64,000 nt of DNA from Gammaproteobacteria bacterium (GCA_029880855.1 JAOUNS010000001.1:62001-126000); one strand, 5' to 3'; numbered from the stretch's first letter, positions 35,301-45,649 are shown. Numbers and translations are program-made. Notes: generated by a model not told the origin, from the letters alone.

Positions 35301-37965
35301 CGACCGGGTTGCCGTTGTGATCCAGCGAGGCGATCTCCAGCTTGTGTTTCACATCAGTCAGCAGCATGTTGCGCGCCTGATCGCCTTTGGGTGGTTTGAT
35401 CCCCACATAGTTGATATAGGGGTGAAATTTCAGGGCGGTGCTGGAACTGCTGAAGGCGCCGCCTTCTTCAAACACGCGACTGGTAAAGGTCGCATTGAGC
35501 ATACCGGCACTGGCCTCATTCGGTGTGATCACGGCATCGAAGTTGGCATTGCCCTCTTTATCCAGTTGATCATCAAAGATGCGGAAGGTCTCGCCCTTGA
35601 ACTCGCGTGTCTTGTCATCGAAGTTGTAATCGGTAAATACCTTGAAACGGGTGTTGAGGGGCGAGAGTTTTACCGCGACATCGGCCCGCAGACCGCCGGC
35701 CGTGGCGCCGTGCAACCATTGTCCGAACAGTTTGCCTTTGAGCGGCATTTCCGCCCGACTCAGGATTTCCTTGCCGAATTCCAGTTCCACCTTGAGACGA
35801 TTGGGCACCACGGTTTCAATCTTCACTTCCTTGCTGAAGACCGCGCCGCCGAGCAGGGCCTTGGCGGTCCAGCTGCCGGTGATATCGTTGCTGTCCGTCT
35901 TCAGCTTGAAGGTATAAAAATCACCCACCGGCTGATTGTTGATCTCGGAATGCACCATCTGCCCCTTGGGATTGAAGAATTGCAGGGTGACGGGATGTGC
36001 CGCCGGGATCACATTGTCCTTGTCCTGCAAGACAAAGGTCAGGTGAATATCGTCACCGGGTCGCCAGACACCGCGTTCACCATAGATGAAACCCTTGATG
36101 CCCTTGGTCAGTTTCTCACCGTCAGTATCAAAGTGACTGACCGGCAGTACCGTGCCGCGGGTCAGTTTCAGATAACCGACCTGTTTGTCCTTGCGGGCGA
36201 TCAGATAAAACGGGGTGGATTTGACCTGCAATTTGGCAATACCGGAGCCATCGGTTTTCATCTGACCGATGGACTGGTTCTGGAAATTCATGACATCGAT
36301 GCTGACACCGGCCATGGGTTCCGAGGTGCGCAGATCGGTGGTGACCACATGGGTAAAACCATTGTCATCACGCTTGGCGATAATGCCGATGTTGGAGGCG
36401 AGGAAGTTGCGTTCATCCTTGACGCTGCCACCGGCGCCATGTACGTAGTAATCATCCTTGCAGGGGTTTTCCCGATCGCGCCAGTTATAGCCGCTCTGCG
36501 GGTTGTCGTAATAGTTTTCAACACCGTCCCAACCGCTGTTTTCCTTCAGATAGAGATCTTCCTGATTCTGCAACGGCTCTTCTTTTTTCACGCTGACATT
36601 GTTCTCTGCCTCAGAACAGGTGTAGGTGGAGTTGCTGCGATTGATCGACAGGCGCAGACGGAACAGGGCGCCGGGGTGTTTCTTCAACAGTTCAGTGGCA
36701 TCGATCTCGTAACGGTTCCATTTGTTATTGGCCAGCGTGGGCAGGTGAATGGTCTTGCGCCACAGGTAGCGACCGACACGGTCCATGGAATCGAATTCTT
36801 TCAAGGTATTGGATTGCAGGAACTGTCCCATGTTGTCTGCGTAAACCTGGAAGGCAGTGACCTGTACCGAGTTAACATTGATGGCTTCAAACGGAATACT
36901 GAGGGCCTTGTTGTCCGGCAGGATCACCCCTTTGCCGGCAAATCGAACCTGGGGTTTTTGGGTGGCGAATTCGATCTTTTCCTTGATGTCCTTGCCCAGT
37001 CGTGCGCCATGAATGTTGCGCACCGCCTTGTTTACCACCACGACCAGCTCTCCGGTGAAGGCGCCATTCGGGTAGAGTTTCACCACATTGCCGTTTACCT
37101 TGTGCGAAGATTTGACGTTTTCAAACCTGATCAAGCCGTTGAGATTTTGGCGATTATCCAGCCGGTCGGAGAACTCCACCATGATGTATTGTTGATCATC
37201 CTGGATGGTGCGGATGCGCGTAATTTTGAAATCCGACAATGACGGGATCTCAACAATGGTTTCGCCCTTGTTGTCTGCACCGAGTACGCTGCCATCCCAG
37301 CGCAGGGTCAGATTCTGTGCATCGTCCTTGCGACGGATATTGTTAATCGTAAAGGTGTGTTCACGACCGTTGCTGCTGTGTTGCCACTCTATCGCCAACT
37401 CCTGATTTTCGATCCCGGCCTTGAGTAATTGTTTGATGGCATCACCGGTCTCATGATCCGATGTGGTCACAGAGCCGGACAGGATCATGGCCTTGTTGTC
37501 TTTGTCGCTGGTACTGAGGCCGGTGGTCCGGACTTCGAAATCCGCCTTGATGACCTGGAAGTGAAATTTATATTCTTTTAAATCGGTCGGCATACCCGGC
37601 AGGTCTTTGGCCTTGAAGGTGACCCGATATTCCTGACCGGGTTGCAGATCTTTTTCCGGTAACAGAATGATATCCCGGGTGGTGCCGAATGTGATGTTGC
37701 CGGGGATGGCGGGTTCGATGTCAATATATGTTGATGCATCCTGACCAATCTTTTCCACCGGTATCACTTCATTGATGAATTGCAGATTCAGACGGGTTTT
37801 TTTCGTGACCAGTCCGTTGGTATGCCCGGCGATATACTGACTCCATATTGCACGTTCTTCCTGTGAAGAGGCGGCATCTTTTTGTTTCGAATCACAACCA
37901 TTGAGTAACAGTGTGACAAGGAACAGCAGACTGAAGAGTTTGGAAAATTTGGCGGAGATGATCAT
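32269..37965 (-). CDS. Bacterial alpha-2-macroglobulin lipoprotein (YfhM type)
   Basis: About 1,898 residues from the ATG at 37965, chosen for AAGGGA upstream and for the lipobox LLFLVTLLLNGC; the ORF from 37995 adds ten. It carries MG repeats, then the thioester motif CLEQ at 33733-33744 (residue about 1408) in YPHGCLEQTTSSVFPQL. The family traps proteases that enter the periplasm by forming a covalent thioester bond after bait-region cleavage. It is longer than E. coli YfhM (1,653). A lysine/glutamate-rich stretch near 1,190 may belong to an insertion. Co-transcribed with pbpC. Confidence 0.94.
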   Translation of the reverse strand: MIISAKFSKLFSLLFLVTLLLNGCDSKQKDAASSQEERAIWSQYIAGHTNGLVTKKTRLNLQFINEVIPVEKIGQDASTYIDIEPAIPGNITFGTTRDIILLPEKDLQPGQEYRVTFKAKDLPGMPTDLKEYKFHFQVIKADFEVRTTGLSTSDKDNKAMILSGSVTTSDHETGDAIKQLLKAGIENQELAIEWQHSSNGREHTFTINNIRRKDDAQNLTLRWDGSVLGADNKGETIVEIPSLSDFKITRIRTIQDDQQYIMVEFSDRLDNRQNLNGLIRFENVKSSHKVNGNVVKLYPNGAFTGELVVVVNKAVRNIHGARLGKDIKEKIEFATQKPQVRFAGKGVILPDNKALSIPFEAINVNSVQVTAFQVYADNMGQFLQSNTLKEFDSMDRVGRYLWRKTIHLPTLANNKWNRYEIDATELLKKHPGALFRLRLSINRSNSTYTCSEAENNVSVKKEEPLQNQEDLYLKENSGWDGVENYYDNPQSGYNWRDRENPCKDDYYVHGAGGSVKDERNFLASNIGIIAKRDDNGFTHVVTTDLRTSEPMAGVSIDVMNFQNQSIGQMKTDGSGIAKLQVKSTPFYLIARKDKQVGYLKLTRGTVLPVSHFDTDGEKLTKGIKGFIYGERGVWRPGDDIHLTFVLQDKDNVIPAAHPVTLQFFNPKGQMVHSEINNQPVGDFYTFKLKTDSNDITGSWTAKALLGGAVFSKEVKIETVVPNRLKVELEFGKEILSRAEMPLKGKLFGQWLHGATAGGLRADVAVKLSPLNTRFKVFTDYNFDDKTREFKGETFRIFDDQLDKEGNANFDAVITPNEASAGMLNATFTSRVFEEGGAFSSSSTALKFHPYINYVGIKPPKGDQARNMLLTDVKHKLEIASLDHNGNPVALKNIHLSLYKIRWKWWWDKSGESLAEYAQSSYHRKLAEGTVKTDSKGTGNWEFEIKYPDWGRYLVRACDEQGGHCSSQILYVDWPGWAGRAQEQSGAGANVLTFYADKAKYDVGETAVIQLPESTAGRALLSIESGSSIIEQRWINFSKDKTKLELPITSAMSPNAYISITLIQPHQDKQNDRPIRLYGVIPLLVNDPKTRLDPVLVTDDEWKPRKKATVTVTEKNNQGMTYTLAVVDEGLLGLTAFRTPDLHSHFYRKEALGIMTWDLFDNVVGAYGGQLERLLALGGDDSDEEKESKKSRKRFPPVVKFLGPFRLIAGKKNSHEIEIPQYLGSVRVMVVAGQNGAYGKTDKSVYVREPLSLLATVPRVLGPEEDITIPITLFAMHPDVKDVVLEFKADNHFTVKGKATQTLHFDKPGDKPAFLKMKVGAKLGKAKMSFTATSGKFKTASEVFIDVRSANPPDTRLTSLILPPGQTRTVTITPHGLPGTNNVTLETTVMQPLNLEKRLRYLIQYPHGCLEQTTSSVFPQLYLKKLVTLSSQDKQTIDNHIHAGINRLRQYQGSLGGFSYWPGQSGLNSWANTYAGHFLIEAEKQGYHVPPEMMNPWLDFQRSSAQNWVTGGRQSAMEQAYRLYTLALANKPELGAMNRLRESDQLYGIARWQLAAAYKLIGQNDAAKQLVQTSTLDVDDYAEPGSTFGSRLRDQAILLDVLVILGDLDRAVRLADPISKALSAEGWHSTQSVAYALLAMSRFSGVGSEKTLPSFEYAFSKRPFVKVKGTTPVHKSTLDNFPEQGDTVTLKNTGKATMYATLYTTGIAKPEAEESSSHGLEITVDYRDLDNNYLDVERLEQGKDFKATITVRNTSRRLQENLALTHIVPSGWEIINNRLGESGDAAQEIDYRDIRDDRVYTYFNLQPGERKTFTTTLNAAYLGHYYMPGIAVEAMYDVKQHARIRGHWIDVVSKGMQAEKAAPETTHSSPGHAHNEERMRTKQYARHHQSRSAADTTAN

Positions 37966-38009
37966 GTTCTTATCCCTTGTTAAAATACAATCCATACACC
38001 AGCAGTGTA

Positions 38010-38068
38010 TTGCATTATTGCAATCTTGTTTTTATACAACAGCGGGGGAACTGTTGAATCCTGTTGTA
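38010..38068. repeat. Two small inverted repeats upstream of the macroglobulin gene
   Basis: TTGCA-TTAT-TGCAA near 38010-38023 and TACAACAG (38035-38042) to CTGTTGTA (38061-38068). They lie 45-100 bases before the start of the macroglobulin gene and could be operators or RNA stems; neither matches a site I know. Confidence 0.35.
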
Positions 38069-38198
38069 CAGGCAGGCTTGTTAGCGCAGCCTGATTGGAT
38101 GCCTTGCCCGTAACTGTCTCAAGCATAGTGGAAAAGACACGCTGCCGGCAACACAAGATCAGTGCTCAATACGCTTGATTCCCGGTGTTTTTAGTCAG

Positions 38199-38873
38199 TT
38201 ATATTTGCGGCACGGTGATGATACGTTCAAATTTTTCCGGGTAGCTGTACACTACTACCTGATAGGGTACTGTTTTATCAGCAAGGTACTGGAATTCAGT
38301 CCTGACCAGTTTCCGTCCGTATTTGCCCGGTAAATGTTTTTCAATAATGATTAACCGGCCATGTTCATCATATTGATAATCGGACTGACTGACCAGCACC
38401 TCCCGACTGGAGATCAGCAAGTGTTGCAGTTCTTTCACTGATTCAGGCACAGCGGCAAACAGGCCGACGACAAATCCTCCCATTGCGCCCAATACGGGCA
38501 AGGCAACCACCATCGCCAACTCAGTAATACCATGTGAATTGACCAGTGTTTCAATACCGGCTACAAAGCCCTTGCCGGTCCATACAAAGATCACTTTCAC
38601 CGGACGGAAGACATCGGCTTGTCTGTCTTTGCGAATTGCGATCTCATACGACGTGGTGATGCGTTGTTGTTGTCGCCAGGCAAGATGATAGATAGAGCCG
38701 GACTCTGTCGGGCGTTGTGCCAGTGTCTTGCTGTAGTCGGGCAGGTTGTCTGCATTGAGTGGAATGGCTGAGAGGATCAATGGCGTCTGATTGGCATCCG
38801 GCGCCGGATTATTGAGTTTGACAGCGCAGCCGCTGACGAGGATCAAAACAGAGAGCAGGAGTCGCTTTATCAT
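38199..38873 (-). CDS. Putative lipoprotein
   Basis: 224 residues. The signal MIKRLLLSVLILVSGC ends in a lipobox (Cys 16). The mature part has a Gly/Ala-rich hydrophobic stretch near 116-146 (ELAMVVALPVLGAMGGFVVG), unusual for a lipoprotein and possibly a membrane hairpin. A C-terminal part (YQYDEHGRLIIIEKHLPGKY) has a YD-repeat-like beta pattern. It is not recognised. It follows ubiD on the minus strand with a 78-base gap. Confidence 0.6.
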   Translation of the reverse strand: MIKRLLLSVLILVSGCAVKLNNPAPDANQTPLILSAIPLNADNLPDYSKTLAQRPTESGSIYHLAWRQQQRITTSYEIAIRKDRQADVFRPVKVIFVWTGKGFVAGIETLVNSHGITELAMVVALPVLGAMGGFVVGLFAAVPESVKELQHLLISSREVLVSQSDYQYDEHGRLIIIEKHLPGKYGRKLVRTEFQYLADKTVPYQVVVYSYPEKFERIITVPQI

Positions 38874-38951
38874 ATCGGCTTGCCTTATACCGCCAAATCA
38901 CCCGGTTTTCATACTATATATATGTACTGAATCCGTACTGAATGATATTCG

Positions 38952-40436
38952 TCAACTGTGGTCAGTTTTGTCGAAGATCCCCAACTCGTCCCACATGGCA
39001 TCAACACGTTGTTTGACACTTTCATCCATGACGATGGGTCTGCCCCATTCACGGGTTGTTTCCCCCGGCCACTTGTTGGTGGCATCGAAGCCGATCTTGG
39101 AACCCAGCCCGGAGACCGGTGAGGCGAAATCGAGATAGTCGATGGGGGTGTTTTCGATCAGGGTGGTATCCCGGGCCGGGTCCATGCGCGTGGTCATGGC
39201 CCAGATCACATCATTCCAGTCACGCACATTCACATCATCATCGGTGACAATCACGAATTTGGTATACATGAACTGGCGCAGAAAGGACCAGACCCCCAGC
39301 ATGACCCGTTTGGCATGACCGGGATACTGTTTTTTCATACTGACGACGGCGACCCGATAGGAACAACCTTCCGGTGGCAGATAAAAGTCGATGATTTCCG
39401 GAAACTGCTTTTGCAGGATGGGGACAAAGACTTCATTCAGGGCCACCCCCAGCACCGCCGGTTCATCGGGCGGCCGGCCGGTATAGGTCGAGTGGTAAAC
39501 GGGATTATCACGGTGGGTGATCCGTTCTATGGTGAAGACCGGGAAGCGATCCACCTCATTGTAATAACCGGTGTGATCACCGAACGGACCTTCATCGGCC
39601 TCTTCGCCGGGATAGATAAATCCTTCCAGCACAAACTCCGCCGAGGCAGGGACTTGCAGATCAGAACCGATACACTTCACTACATCGGTTTTTTCCCCAC
39701 GCAATAATCCGGCAAAGGCGTATTCAGAGAGGGTATCGGGGACCGGTGTCACCGCACCCAGGATGGTGGCGGGGTCGGCGCCCAGGGCGACGGCCACGGG
39801 AAAGGGCTCGCCCGGATGCTTTTCACACCACTCGCGATAGTCCAGCGCACCGCCGCGATGGGCCAGCCAGCGCATGATCACCTTGTTTTTCCCAATCACC
39901 TGCTGGCGATAGATACCCAGATTCTGTCGATCCTTGTTGGGACCTTTGGTGACCACCAGAGCCCAGGTGATGAGGGGACCGGCATCACCGGGCCAACAGG
40001 TCTGGATGGGGAGTTTGCCCAAATCCACCTCATCGCCCTGCAACTGGTGTTTTTGGCAAGGGGCCTTGCTCACCACATTGGGCGCCATGTTCAGGACCTG
40101 CTTGAAGATGGGCAGCTTCGCCCAGGCGTCTTTCAGACCCTTGGGTGGTTCCGGCTCTTTCAGGAAAGCCAGCAACTTGCCGGTCTCACGCAGGGCCGCC
40201 ACCGAATCGGCACCCATGCCCATGGCCACCCGCTCCGGCGTGCCGAACAGATTGCCCAACACCGGGACAGCAAAACCTTTGGGATTTTCAAACAGCAGGG
40301 CCGGGCCGCCGGCGCGCAGGGTACGATCACAGATTTCGGTCATCTCCAGACGGGGATCGACCTCTTGCCGGATGCGTTTTAACTGACCGATTTTTTCCAG
40401 TTGCGCGATGAAGTCTCGCAGATCTTTATATTTCAT
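38952..40436 (-). CDS. ubiD: 4-hydroxy-3-polyprenylbenzoate decarboxylase
   Basis: 494 residues (E. coli UbiD 497). Family marks are [20 protein letters not shown] at the start, IPCHR-equivalent region around 190-200, and [17 protein letters not shown] (about 280) around the catalytic Glu/Asp. The enzyme uses prenylated FMN from UbiX, which is not encoded here, to remove the carboxyl group of the ubiquinone ring precursor. Cytoplasmic or peripheral to the membrane. Monocistronic, or read through to the lipoprotein gene downstream. Confidence 0.95.
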   Translation of the reverse strand: MKYKDLRDFIAQLEKIGQLKRIRQEVDPRLEMTEICDRTLRAGGPALLFENPKGFAVPVLGNLFGTPERVAMGMGADSVAALRETGKLLAFLKEPEPPKGLKDAWAKLPIFKQVLNMAPNVVSKAPCQKHQLQGDEVDLGKLPIQTCWPGDAGPLITWALVVTKGPNKDRQNLGIYRQQVIGKNKVIMRWLAHRGGALDYREWCEKHPGEPFPVAVALGADPATILGAVTPVPDTLSEYAFAGLLRGEKTDVVKCIGSDLQVPASAEFVLEGFIYPGEEADEGPFGDHTGYYNEVDRFPVFTIERITHRDNPVYHSTYTGRPPDEPAVLGVALNEVFVPILQKQFPEIIDFYLPPEGCSYRVAVVSMKKQYPGHAKRVMLGVWSFLRQFMYTKFVIVTDDDVNVRDWNDVIWAMTTRMDPARDTTLIENTPIDYLDFASPVSGLGSKIGFDATNKWPGETTREWGRPIVMDESVKQRVDAMWDELGIFDKTDHS

Positions 40437-40572
40437 GGTTTACAGGCCGGCTGTTGGGGATGCGGGGATTATGACACTGATAGCCGGGCCTGGCCAAGGC
40501 AAGGAAAAAAGGGGGGGAAGAGGAAAAAAAACGGCCGCACCGGCGAACCGGTCCGGCCGGGGAAGAAAGGAA

Positions 40573-42066
40573 TTACAGTCGGAAGAAACCGACCGATGCA
40601 GAGAGTTCCTTGGCCTGATCTTCCATGACCTGTGCGGTGGCAGATAACTCTTCGGCGGAACTGGCATTTGACTGGGAGACCTTGTCCAGTTGTTCGACCG
40701 CCGTGGTCATTTGCTGGATACCGGAGGCCTGCTCGGCGGAAGCCGCTGCAATCTCGCGTACCAGAGTCGCGGTTTTCTGGATATCCGGAACGATCTCATT
40801 GATCAATCGACCGGCATTCTCGGCGACCTTCACACTGTTGCCGGCCACATCATTAATTTCTGAGGCTGCGGTTTGACTGCGCTCCGCCAGTTTGCGGACT
40901 TCATCCGCCACCACGGCAAACCCCTTGCCGTGTTCACCGGCACGGGCCGCTTCGATGGCCGCATTCAGCGCCAGCAGATTGGTTTTATAGGCGATGTCTT
41001 CAATCATTCCGATGCGTTCAGCAATATCGCGCATGGCGGCGACCGTCTCATTGACCGCCTGACCGCCATCTTCCGCCTTGGTGGAGGCCGTGGCGGCGAT
41101 GCCGTCTGTGACACGGGCATTTTCCGCATTTTGCTCGATAGTGGCGTTCATCTCTTCCAGTGAGGCACTGGTTTCTTCCACACTGGCCGCCTGCTCACTG
41201 GAACCCTGACTGAGGCTTTGGGAGGTGGAGTTAACCTGTTCCGAGGCGCTGGAAATCTGCTCGGTCGCCGTGGAAATCTGGTTAATGATCTTGCGCAGAT
41301 TGGTGATCATATTGGCCGAGCTTTCCATTACCTGGGCAACTTCATCCTTGCCGTCGACCTCAATTTGGATGGACATATCACCATCCGCAATCGCCTGGGT
41401 ATGCTCAATCAACTTGTTCAGCGGGTTGACAATACTGCGCGTGATGAAGAAGGCCATGCCAAAGGCAATGCCCATGGTGATAAACAGGATAATGATAGTG
41501 ACAGATTTGACTTCGACGGCCGTACTGTCAAATAACTTGTCCGCGTTGCGGCTCTCGGCAGACATGGAGGCGTCAATCTTGTCCAGCGGTGTGAGTACCG
41601 TGTCACGTATCTCATCCAGTTTGCCGTCAACCTCACGGATTCTTTCCATGTTGCGGTCAGCGCCCTGTTCGATCAGGGGCAGCAGCCTGTTTTCAAACAC
41701 ATCCAGATAGTGATCCACCGCTGTTTTGTATTCCTGGGCCCATTTGCGCTCATCGTCCGTATCCGCCATGTCGGCAATGGTTTTTTGGTCGAGCACTTTC
41801 TGTTTCTTGATCTCGGCCAAATCCGCGCGGGTCTCATCCAGTCGGCGATTGATCACCGAGTCACCAATTACGGCGTAATAGGCTTCGACCCGGCGCACCA
41901 CGTCCTTGATGGATGCCACGTCACGAGAGCGTCCGGCCCCCTCATCTTGCAGGTCTGCAAGGTTTTGAATCTCCATGACGGTAAAAATCACCGAACCGGC
42001 GAAGACCAAAATAACTGCGCCGAAGGCGCCATACAGGCGTTGTGAAATTTTGAATTTGCTTAGCAT
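40573..42066 (-). CDS. Methyl-accepting chemotaxis protein
   Basis: About 497 residues from the ATG at 42066 (CAGGA upstream); a longer start at 42102 is unlikely. There is one membrane helix near the N-terminus ([19 protein letters not shown]), a periplasmic helical sensor of about 160 residues of the 4-helix-bundle type, a second helix ([20 protein letters not shown]), a HAMP region, and the cytoplasmic signalling domain. Its hairpin tip is [20 protein letters not shown]. There is no C-terminal CheR-binding pentapeptide. The signal sensed is not predictable. No che genes adjoin. Confidence 0.94.
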   Translation of the reverse strand: MLSKFKISQRLYGAFGAVILVFAGSVIFTVMEIQNLADLQDEGAGRSRDVASIKDVVRRVEAYYAVIGDSVINRRLDETRADLAEIKKQKVLDQKTIADMADTDDERKWAQEYKTAVDHYLDVFENRLLPLIEQGADRNMERIREVDGKLDEIRDTVLTPLDKIDASMSAESRNADKLFDSTAVEVKSVTIIILFITMGIAFGMAFFITRSIVNPLNKLIEHTQAIADGDMSIQIEVDGKDEVAQVMESSANMITNLRKIINQISTATEQISSASEQVNSTSQSLSQGSSEQAASVEETSASLEEMNATIEQNAENARVTDGIAATASTKAEDGGQAVNETVAAMRDIAERIGMIEDIAYKTNLLALNAAIEAARAGEHGKGFAVVADEVRKLAERSQTAASEINDVAGNSVKVAENAGRLINEIVPDIQKTATLVREIAAASAEQASGIQQMTTAVEQLDKVSQSNASSAEELSATAQVMEDQAKELSASVGFFRL

Positions 42067-42890
42067 AATTAATCCTGGCTCACGGTTTTTGCCGTTTCTC
42101 ATTTACGTTGAGATATTGATTATCCAGAAAGTTTATCGGAGATATCTGCGCAAGCTTTAGCGTGGGATAGCGGTTTTTGCAGAAAACAGCGAATTTTATA
42201 GGGAAAACTTAGCCAAAATAACAAGGTGCAGTTGTGCACTGTTTTATCGCACGAAACAATGCTTATAAGTTTTGTTTAACTGATTTTGACAGGGAGCGAC
42301 AAAATGTTGTTATCACTGTGGAAGATAAACAGCAATCACTCTATCAAAACATGAACTCAAATCAGCAACACATTGCTGATATTCGTGCACATTGGAATTA
42401 GTCTTAATTGATTTACCGGTGTGGCGTAACCAACAAAGATCACACGTTCCATCAAGTTGGTGTTCACACTGTTTCTAATTCTCAGAATATGTACGGTATT
42501 AATCCTGATCGACCATTTCACAGGCCGGCGACAACAACCAGAGCATCGGGATTTATTTTTTAAAATGCATTAATTCAAATATGTTTAGTATGGATTTGTG
42601 CGGCGAAATTCCATGCGGAAATTATTGAGATATGCATGTGGACAGTATTAATAAAAAGCGGGGTAAGGATTTTATGACAGTGGCCGATGTATAGATACCA
42701 TCACACGATGGGGATGATGGTGTCGGGAAAGGGCCGCATTGCCTTGAATCCCCGGACGACTACTACACTGTCATGAGTGTATTCGGTTGCGGATATAGCA
42801 ACAGACCGCCAGGAACCCGGTTGTCTGATCATCTGCCGCAGAATCGGTAACACCGGTAAATTTATTGTTGATAAAAGACGGAGAAAAATA
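42067..42890. other. Long intergenic region, no gene recognised
   Basis: About 820 bases, AT-rich, between divergent genes for the chemotaxis receptor and the LbtU-type porin. No open frame with protein-like composition was found, and no Fur-like, FNR-like or sigma-54 site. A GGAGA ribosome site lies at 42880-42884 for the porin. The sense-strand frame beginning at 42777 joins the porin in frame but has no signal character before 42891. Confidence 0.45.
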
Positions 42891-43940
42891 ATGTTTAGAT
42901 ATATCGTATTTCCGATTTGTTTATTACTGGTCGGTATTATGACCACGTCAGCCTATGCCAAGGAAGGGGGGTCGCATGCTCCCGGTGTTGGTAAAATCGG
43001 CGGTGATCACTGGGCGGACCGTATTACGGTCAGCGGTTTGCTGGAAGCGGAGTATGGCCAGACCTCGGTCGATGGCGGTGCAAGTGAGAGTGATATAGTA
43101 CTGGCCACTGTGGAACTGGCCTTTGAAGCCAAGCTGAATGACAAGGTCAGCACACATTTAAGTTTCCTGTATGAAGAAGGTGATACAACCTATGAAGTGG
43201 ATGAAGGTTATATCGCGTATAACATGGGTGGATTCACCATCAAAATGGGGCAAATGTATGTACCGTTCGGTTCCTATGAAACCAATGTCATCTCTGATCC
43301 CCTGACCCTGGAAATCGGCGAAACCCGTGATTCAGCCCTGATGCTTGAAGGTGAAGCCGGCAGCTTGCAGTACGCCGCCTACCTGTTCAATGGTGTGACC
43401 TTAAAGACAGGCAGTGAAGAAGCGGTGGATAAAATGGGACTGCGCCTGGCCTTTGTCAAAGAAGGTATGGATATCGGTGTTGACTACATCAGTAACATCG
43501 CCGACACTGCAACGGTCAGCAGCAATGTGACATCGACACCTGCTATCCAGACGGAAGTCTCCGGCATGGTGCTGCATGCCAACCTCACCTTTGGCAGCCT
43601 GCATGTCATCTTTGAGAACCTGACCTCTGACAAGTTTGACGCAGCTGACCTCTCTTTCAAAGGGAACGGTGCTGAACTCTCCGCAACCAACATGGAAGTA
43701 GGGTATGACTTTAACATGGGCGGCATGGAATCAACCTTTGCCGTGGCCATGCAGACCACCGAAGAAGCCTCTGGTCTGGGCTTGCCGGAGAGCCGCATGC
43801 TGATTGCCCTGTCCATGAAGCTGCAAAAAGACACTGCACTGAGCTTTGAGTATGCCACCAGCAGTGACTACTCGATTGCAGATGGTGGTACCGGTGCAGA
43901 CAGCACCAGTATTACAGCACAGCTGGCGGTTGGTTTCTGA
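42891..43940 (+). CDS. LbtU-family siderophore-type porin
   Basis: 349 residues. The ATG at 42891 has GGAGA 6 bases upstream and begins a signal peptide (FRYIVFPICLLLVGIMTTSA, cleavage after SAYA). The barrel shows alternating strands, with the family block KMGQMYVPFGSYETN and the preceding DGGASESDIVLATVELAFEA. It ends in AQLAVGF with a terminal Phe, as expected for a BAM substrate. Legionella LbtU takes up legiobactin; the substrate here is not known, and the absence of a Fur-like site leaves the role open. Confidence 0.85.
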   Translation: MFRYIVFPICLLLVGIMTTSAYAKEGGSHAPGVGKIGGDHWADRITVSGLLEAEYGQTSVDGGASESDIVLATVELAFEAKLNDKVSTHLSFLYEEGDTTYEVDEGYIAYNMGGFTIKMGQMYVPFGSYETNVISDPLTLEIGETRDSALMLEGEAGSLQYAAYLFNGVTLKTGSEEAVDKMGLRLAFVKEGMDIGVDYISNIADTATVSSNVTSTPAIQTEVSGMVLHANLTFGSLHVIFENLTSDKFDAADLSFKGNGAELSATNMEVGYDFNMGGMESTFAVAMQTTEEASGLGLPESRMLIALSMKLQKDTALSFEYATSSDYSIADGGTGADSTSITAQLAVGF

Positions 43941-43966
43941 TTAAGAGATGTTATTATCACCAGTAG

Positions 43967-43992
43967 AAAGGGGGCGTATGCCCCCTTTTTTA
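43967..43992 (+). terminator. Rho-independent terminator of the LbtU-type gene
   Basis: AAAGGGGGC-GTAT-GCCCCCTTT followed by TTTTA, 27 bases after the stop codon of the porin gene. Confidence 0.85.
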
Positions 43993-43994
43993 TT

Positions 43995-44590
43995 TGGCGC
44001 TGCGCGATGCTGAATTTGGTGTTCGGTCCCGGCCGAACAGCCGGGTTCCTTTTCTTGCGCGGCCAAGAAAAGGAACCGAAAAGAAAGCCGCCCCGGCCGG
44101 CGCAAGCTTGCTGTGAAGTTTGTCTTTCATCGTGAGGCTCGCAGACGGGCCTTCCCTGGCCCGGCTGCTCACAAGGCAGTATCCATACTGCCTGCTTGTT
44201 GTATTCTAAAAGCCAAACTTCACCGCGCACCAGCCAATGGGGAATGATCCCAGCTCCGAATGTCATGTTTAAAGCAGGCTTTGTGATAAACAAGAATCTT
44301 GCCGCGAGGATCGGCCCCATCATCGGCGAGTGGTTGAGATGCATTTCATCATCAATCAATCGCGGCAGGGATGCCGCGCATTGGCAGTGGTCCATGGATG
44401 GACCATCTGCCAATGACAGGATGAAATCCATCGCAAACACGTTTTCGCCGATGGGGTGTCCTTTCTTTTGGTGACTTTTCTTTGGACAACGCAAAGAAAA
44501 GTCACTCGCCTCAGCCGCGCAGCGGCGGGCGAAACACAACAACCTTGAATGAAAAAACGATCCTTGCTTAATTACTGAGTGAACAAAGAT
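43995..44590. repeat. Cluster of dispersed intergenic repeats
   Basis: Several elements with internal symmetry lie here and no gene does. Around 44048-44085, GGTTCCTTTTCTTGCG then AAGAAAAGGAACC; around 44462-44506, CTTTTCTTTGG then GCAAAGAAAAGTCACTCG. 44233-44476 shares its blocks with 29774-29892. Elements of this TTTTCTTTGG...CAAAGAAAA kind are widely found between genes in beta- and gammaproteobacteria. Open frames crossing this stretch are by-products of the repeats. Confidence 0.6.
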
Positions 44591-44641
44591 CAATGCCACA
44601 CAGTGGCGGACGAAAACAACAGAGAATAAAAAAACGACACC

Positions 44642-45604
44642 TCACCACCCATACGTCAATCCCACACTCCCAAAATAAACCTCCCCCGATGATAACGAGT
44701 GTTCACTCACCCCGCCCTCTATATCCATGGTCCAGTGTTTGTCCATCTGCCAATTGAGGTACAGGGATACACTGGTGGAGACGCTGTCATCCACGACTGA
44801 CACCCCGCGTGAACCATGAATTCCTATCCGGGTAGTGTCAAAGGCATAACCCAGTTCAAGAGAGATGTGCTCATCTTCCAGTGCGTAGGTTTGTTGCACA
44901 GCGAAGGGAGGAAATGCCAGATGAAAAAATAAGGTAAAAATCGGCGGGGCTGAGGGTAAAGCAGCAATATTCCGGTCATAGTTGTACCAGGTGTAATCGA
45001 CACGCATAAACCACGGATCTGCACCGTAGTAGCTCAGGCCGATAGTGATGTCATCACTGACAATATCCAGAACCGGGTTGTCAGCGCAGTATTGCGGCAA
45101 GTTGGGAAAGAGTGCTTGCAGAGTCGCACTCACGTAATAGATTGGGTGGATCTTGCAATGTAAATCAATGCTGCGTCGTTGTGGTATGAGGTTGATGCGC
45201 CAGTCATCCGTGTTATAGATGAGTTCCAGTCGGTGTGTGGTGATTTCCAGTTTATTACTTAAGCCCCACCACGAATAACGCCAGGTGACACTGAGCTCTT
45301 GTGAGGGATCACTGCCTATACTCACTTCACGGGTATAGGTGCGCAGGGTGTGGTTCAGGATAATGGGCGAGGTCAAGGCTGGGTTGTTGATTTCGAGATC
45401 GATTTCTGATTCGTTTTTCGCATACATGCCGCCCAGCTGTATTCCTCCCACCGCCAGATCCAGACTGACACTATAGTCCGACCCACCGTTGTCATCTCCG
45501 CCACCGGTTACACTAAAGAATGAGGTGTTTTCAGCACCGGCCTGTACCGTGCTCAACAGCAGATAACAACAGAGCACACTTCTGAAAAATTGTTTATATG
45601 GCAA
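44642..45604 (-). CDS. Putative outer-membrane beta-barrel protein
   Basis: 320 residues. A signal peptide (FFRSVLCCYLLLSTVQAG) is followed by a long run of alternating amphipathic strands (DYSVSLDLAVGGIQLGGMYA; DEHISLELGYAF; STSVSLYLNWQM), and it ends in VGLTYGW, a terminal aromatic as in BAM-inserted proteins. Two Cys in the mature part may form a loop disulfide. It is located next to intergenic repeats and is transcribed toward them. No family recognised. Confidence 0.65.
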   Translation of the reverse strand: MPYKQFFRSVLCCYLLLSTVQAGAENTSFFSVTGGGDDNGGSDYSVSLDLAVGGIQLGGMYAKNESEIDLEINNPALTSPIILNHTLRTYTREVSIGSDPSQELSVTWRYSWWGLSNKLEITTHRLELIYNTDDWRINLIPQRRSIDLHCKIHPIYYVSATLQALFPNLPQYCADNPVLDIVSDDITIGLSYYGADPWFMRVDYTWYNYDRNIAALPSAPPIFTLFFHLAFPPFAVQQTYALEDEHISLELGYAFDTTRIGIHGSRGVSVVDDSVSTSVSLYLNWQMDKHWTMDIEGGVSEHSLSSGEVYFGSVGLTYGW

Positions 45605-45649
45605 TACTTCACCTTTGCTTTGTAGATTGAGAGTTCACCCGACGGAATT

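Noticed and set aside
32815..37242. Long plus-strand open frames (690 and 725 codons) opposite the alpha-2-macroglobulin gene
   Set aside because: They are antisense shadows. The minus strand encodes a complete macroglobulin with lipobox and thioester motif, and the plus-strand residues have no family features or ribosome sites.
42067..42890. Fur box or small RNA upstream of the LbtU-type porin
   Set aside because: No GATAATGATAATCATTATC-like sequence and no terminator-like hairpin before the porin start were found.
43868..44599. Minus-strand open frame of 243 codons and a plus-strand frame at 44196-44474
   Set aside because: Both run through the dispersed repeat cluster, and the minus one also through the terminator and the 3' end of the porin gene; composition is that of repeats.
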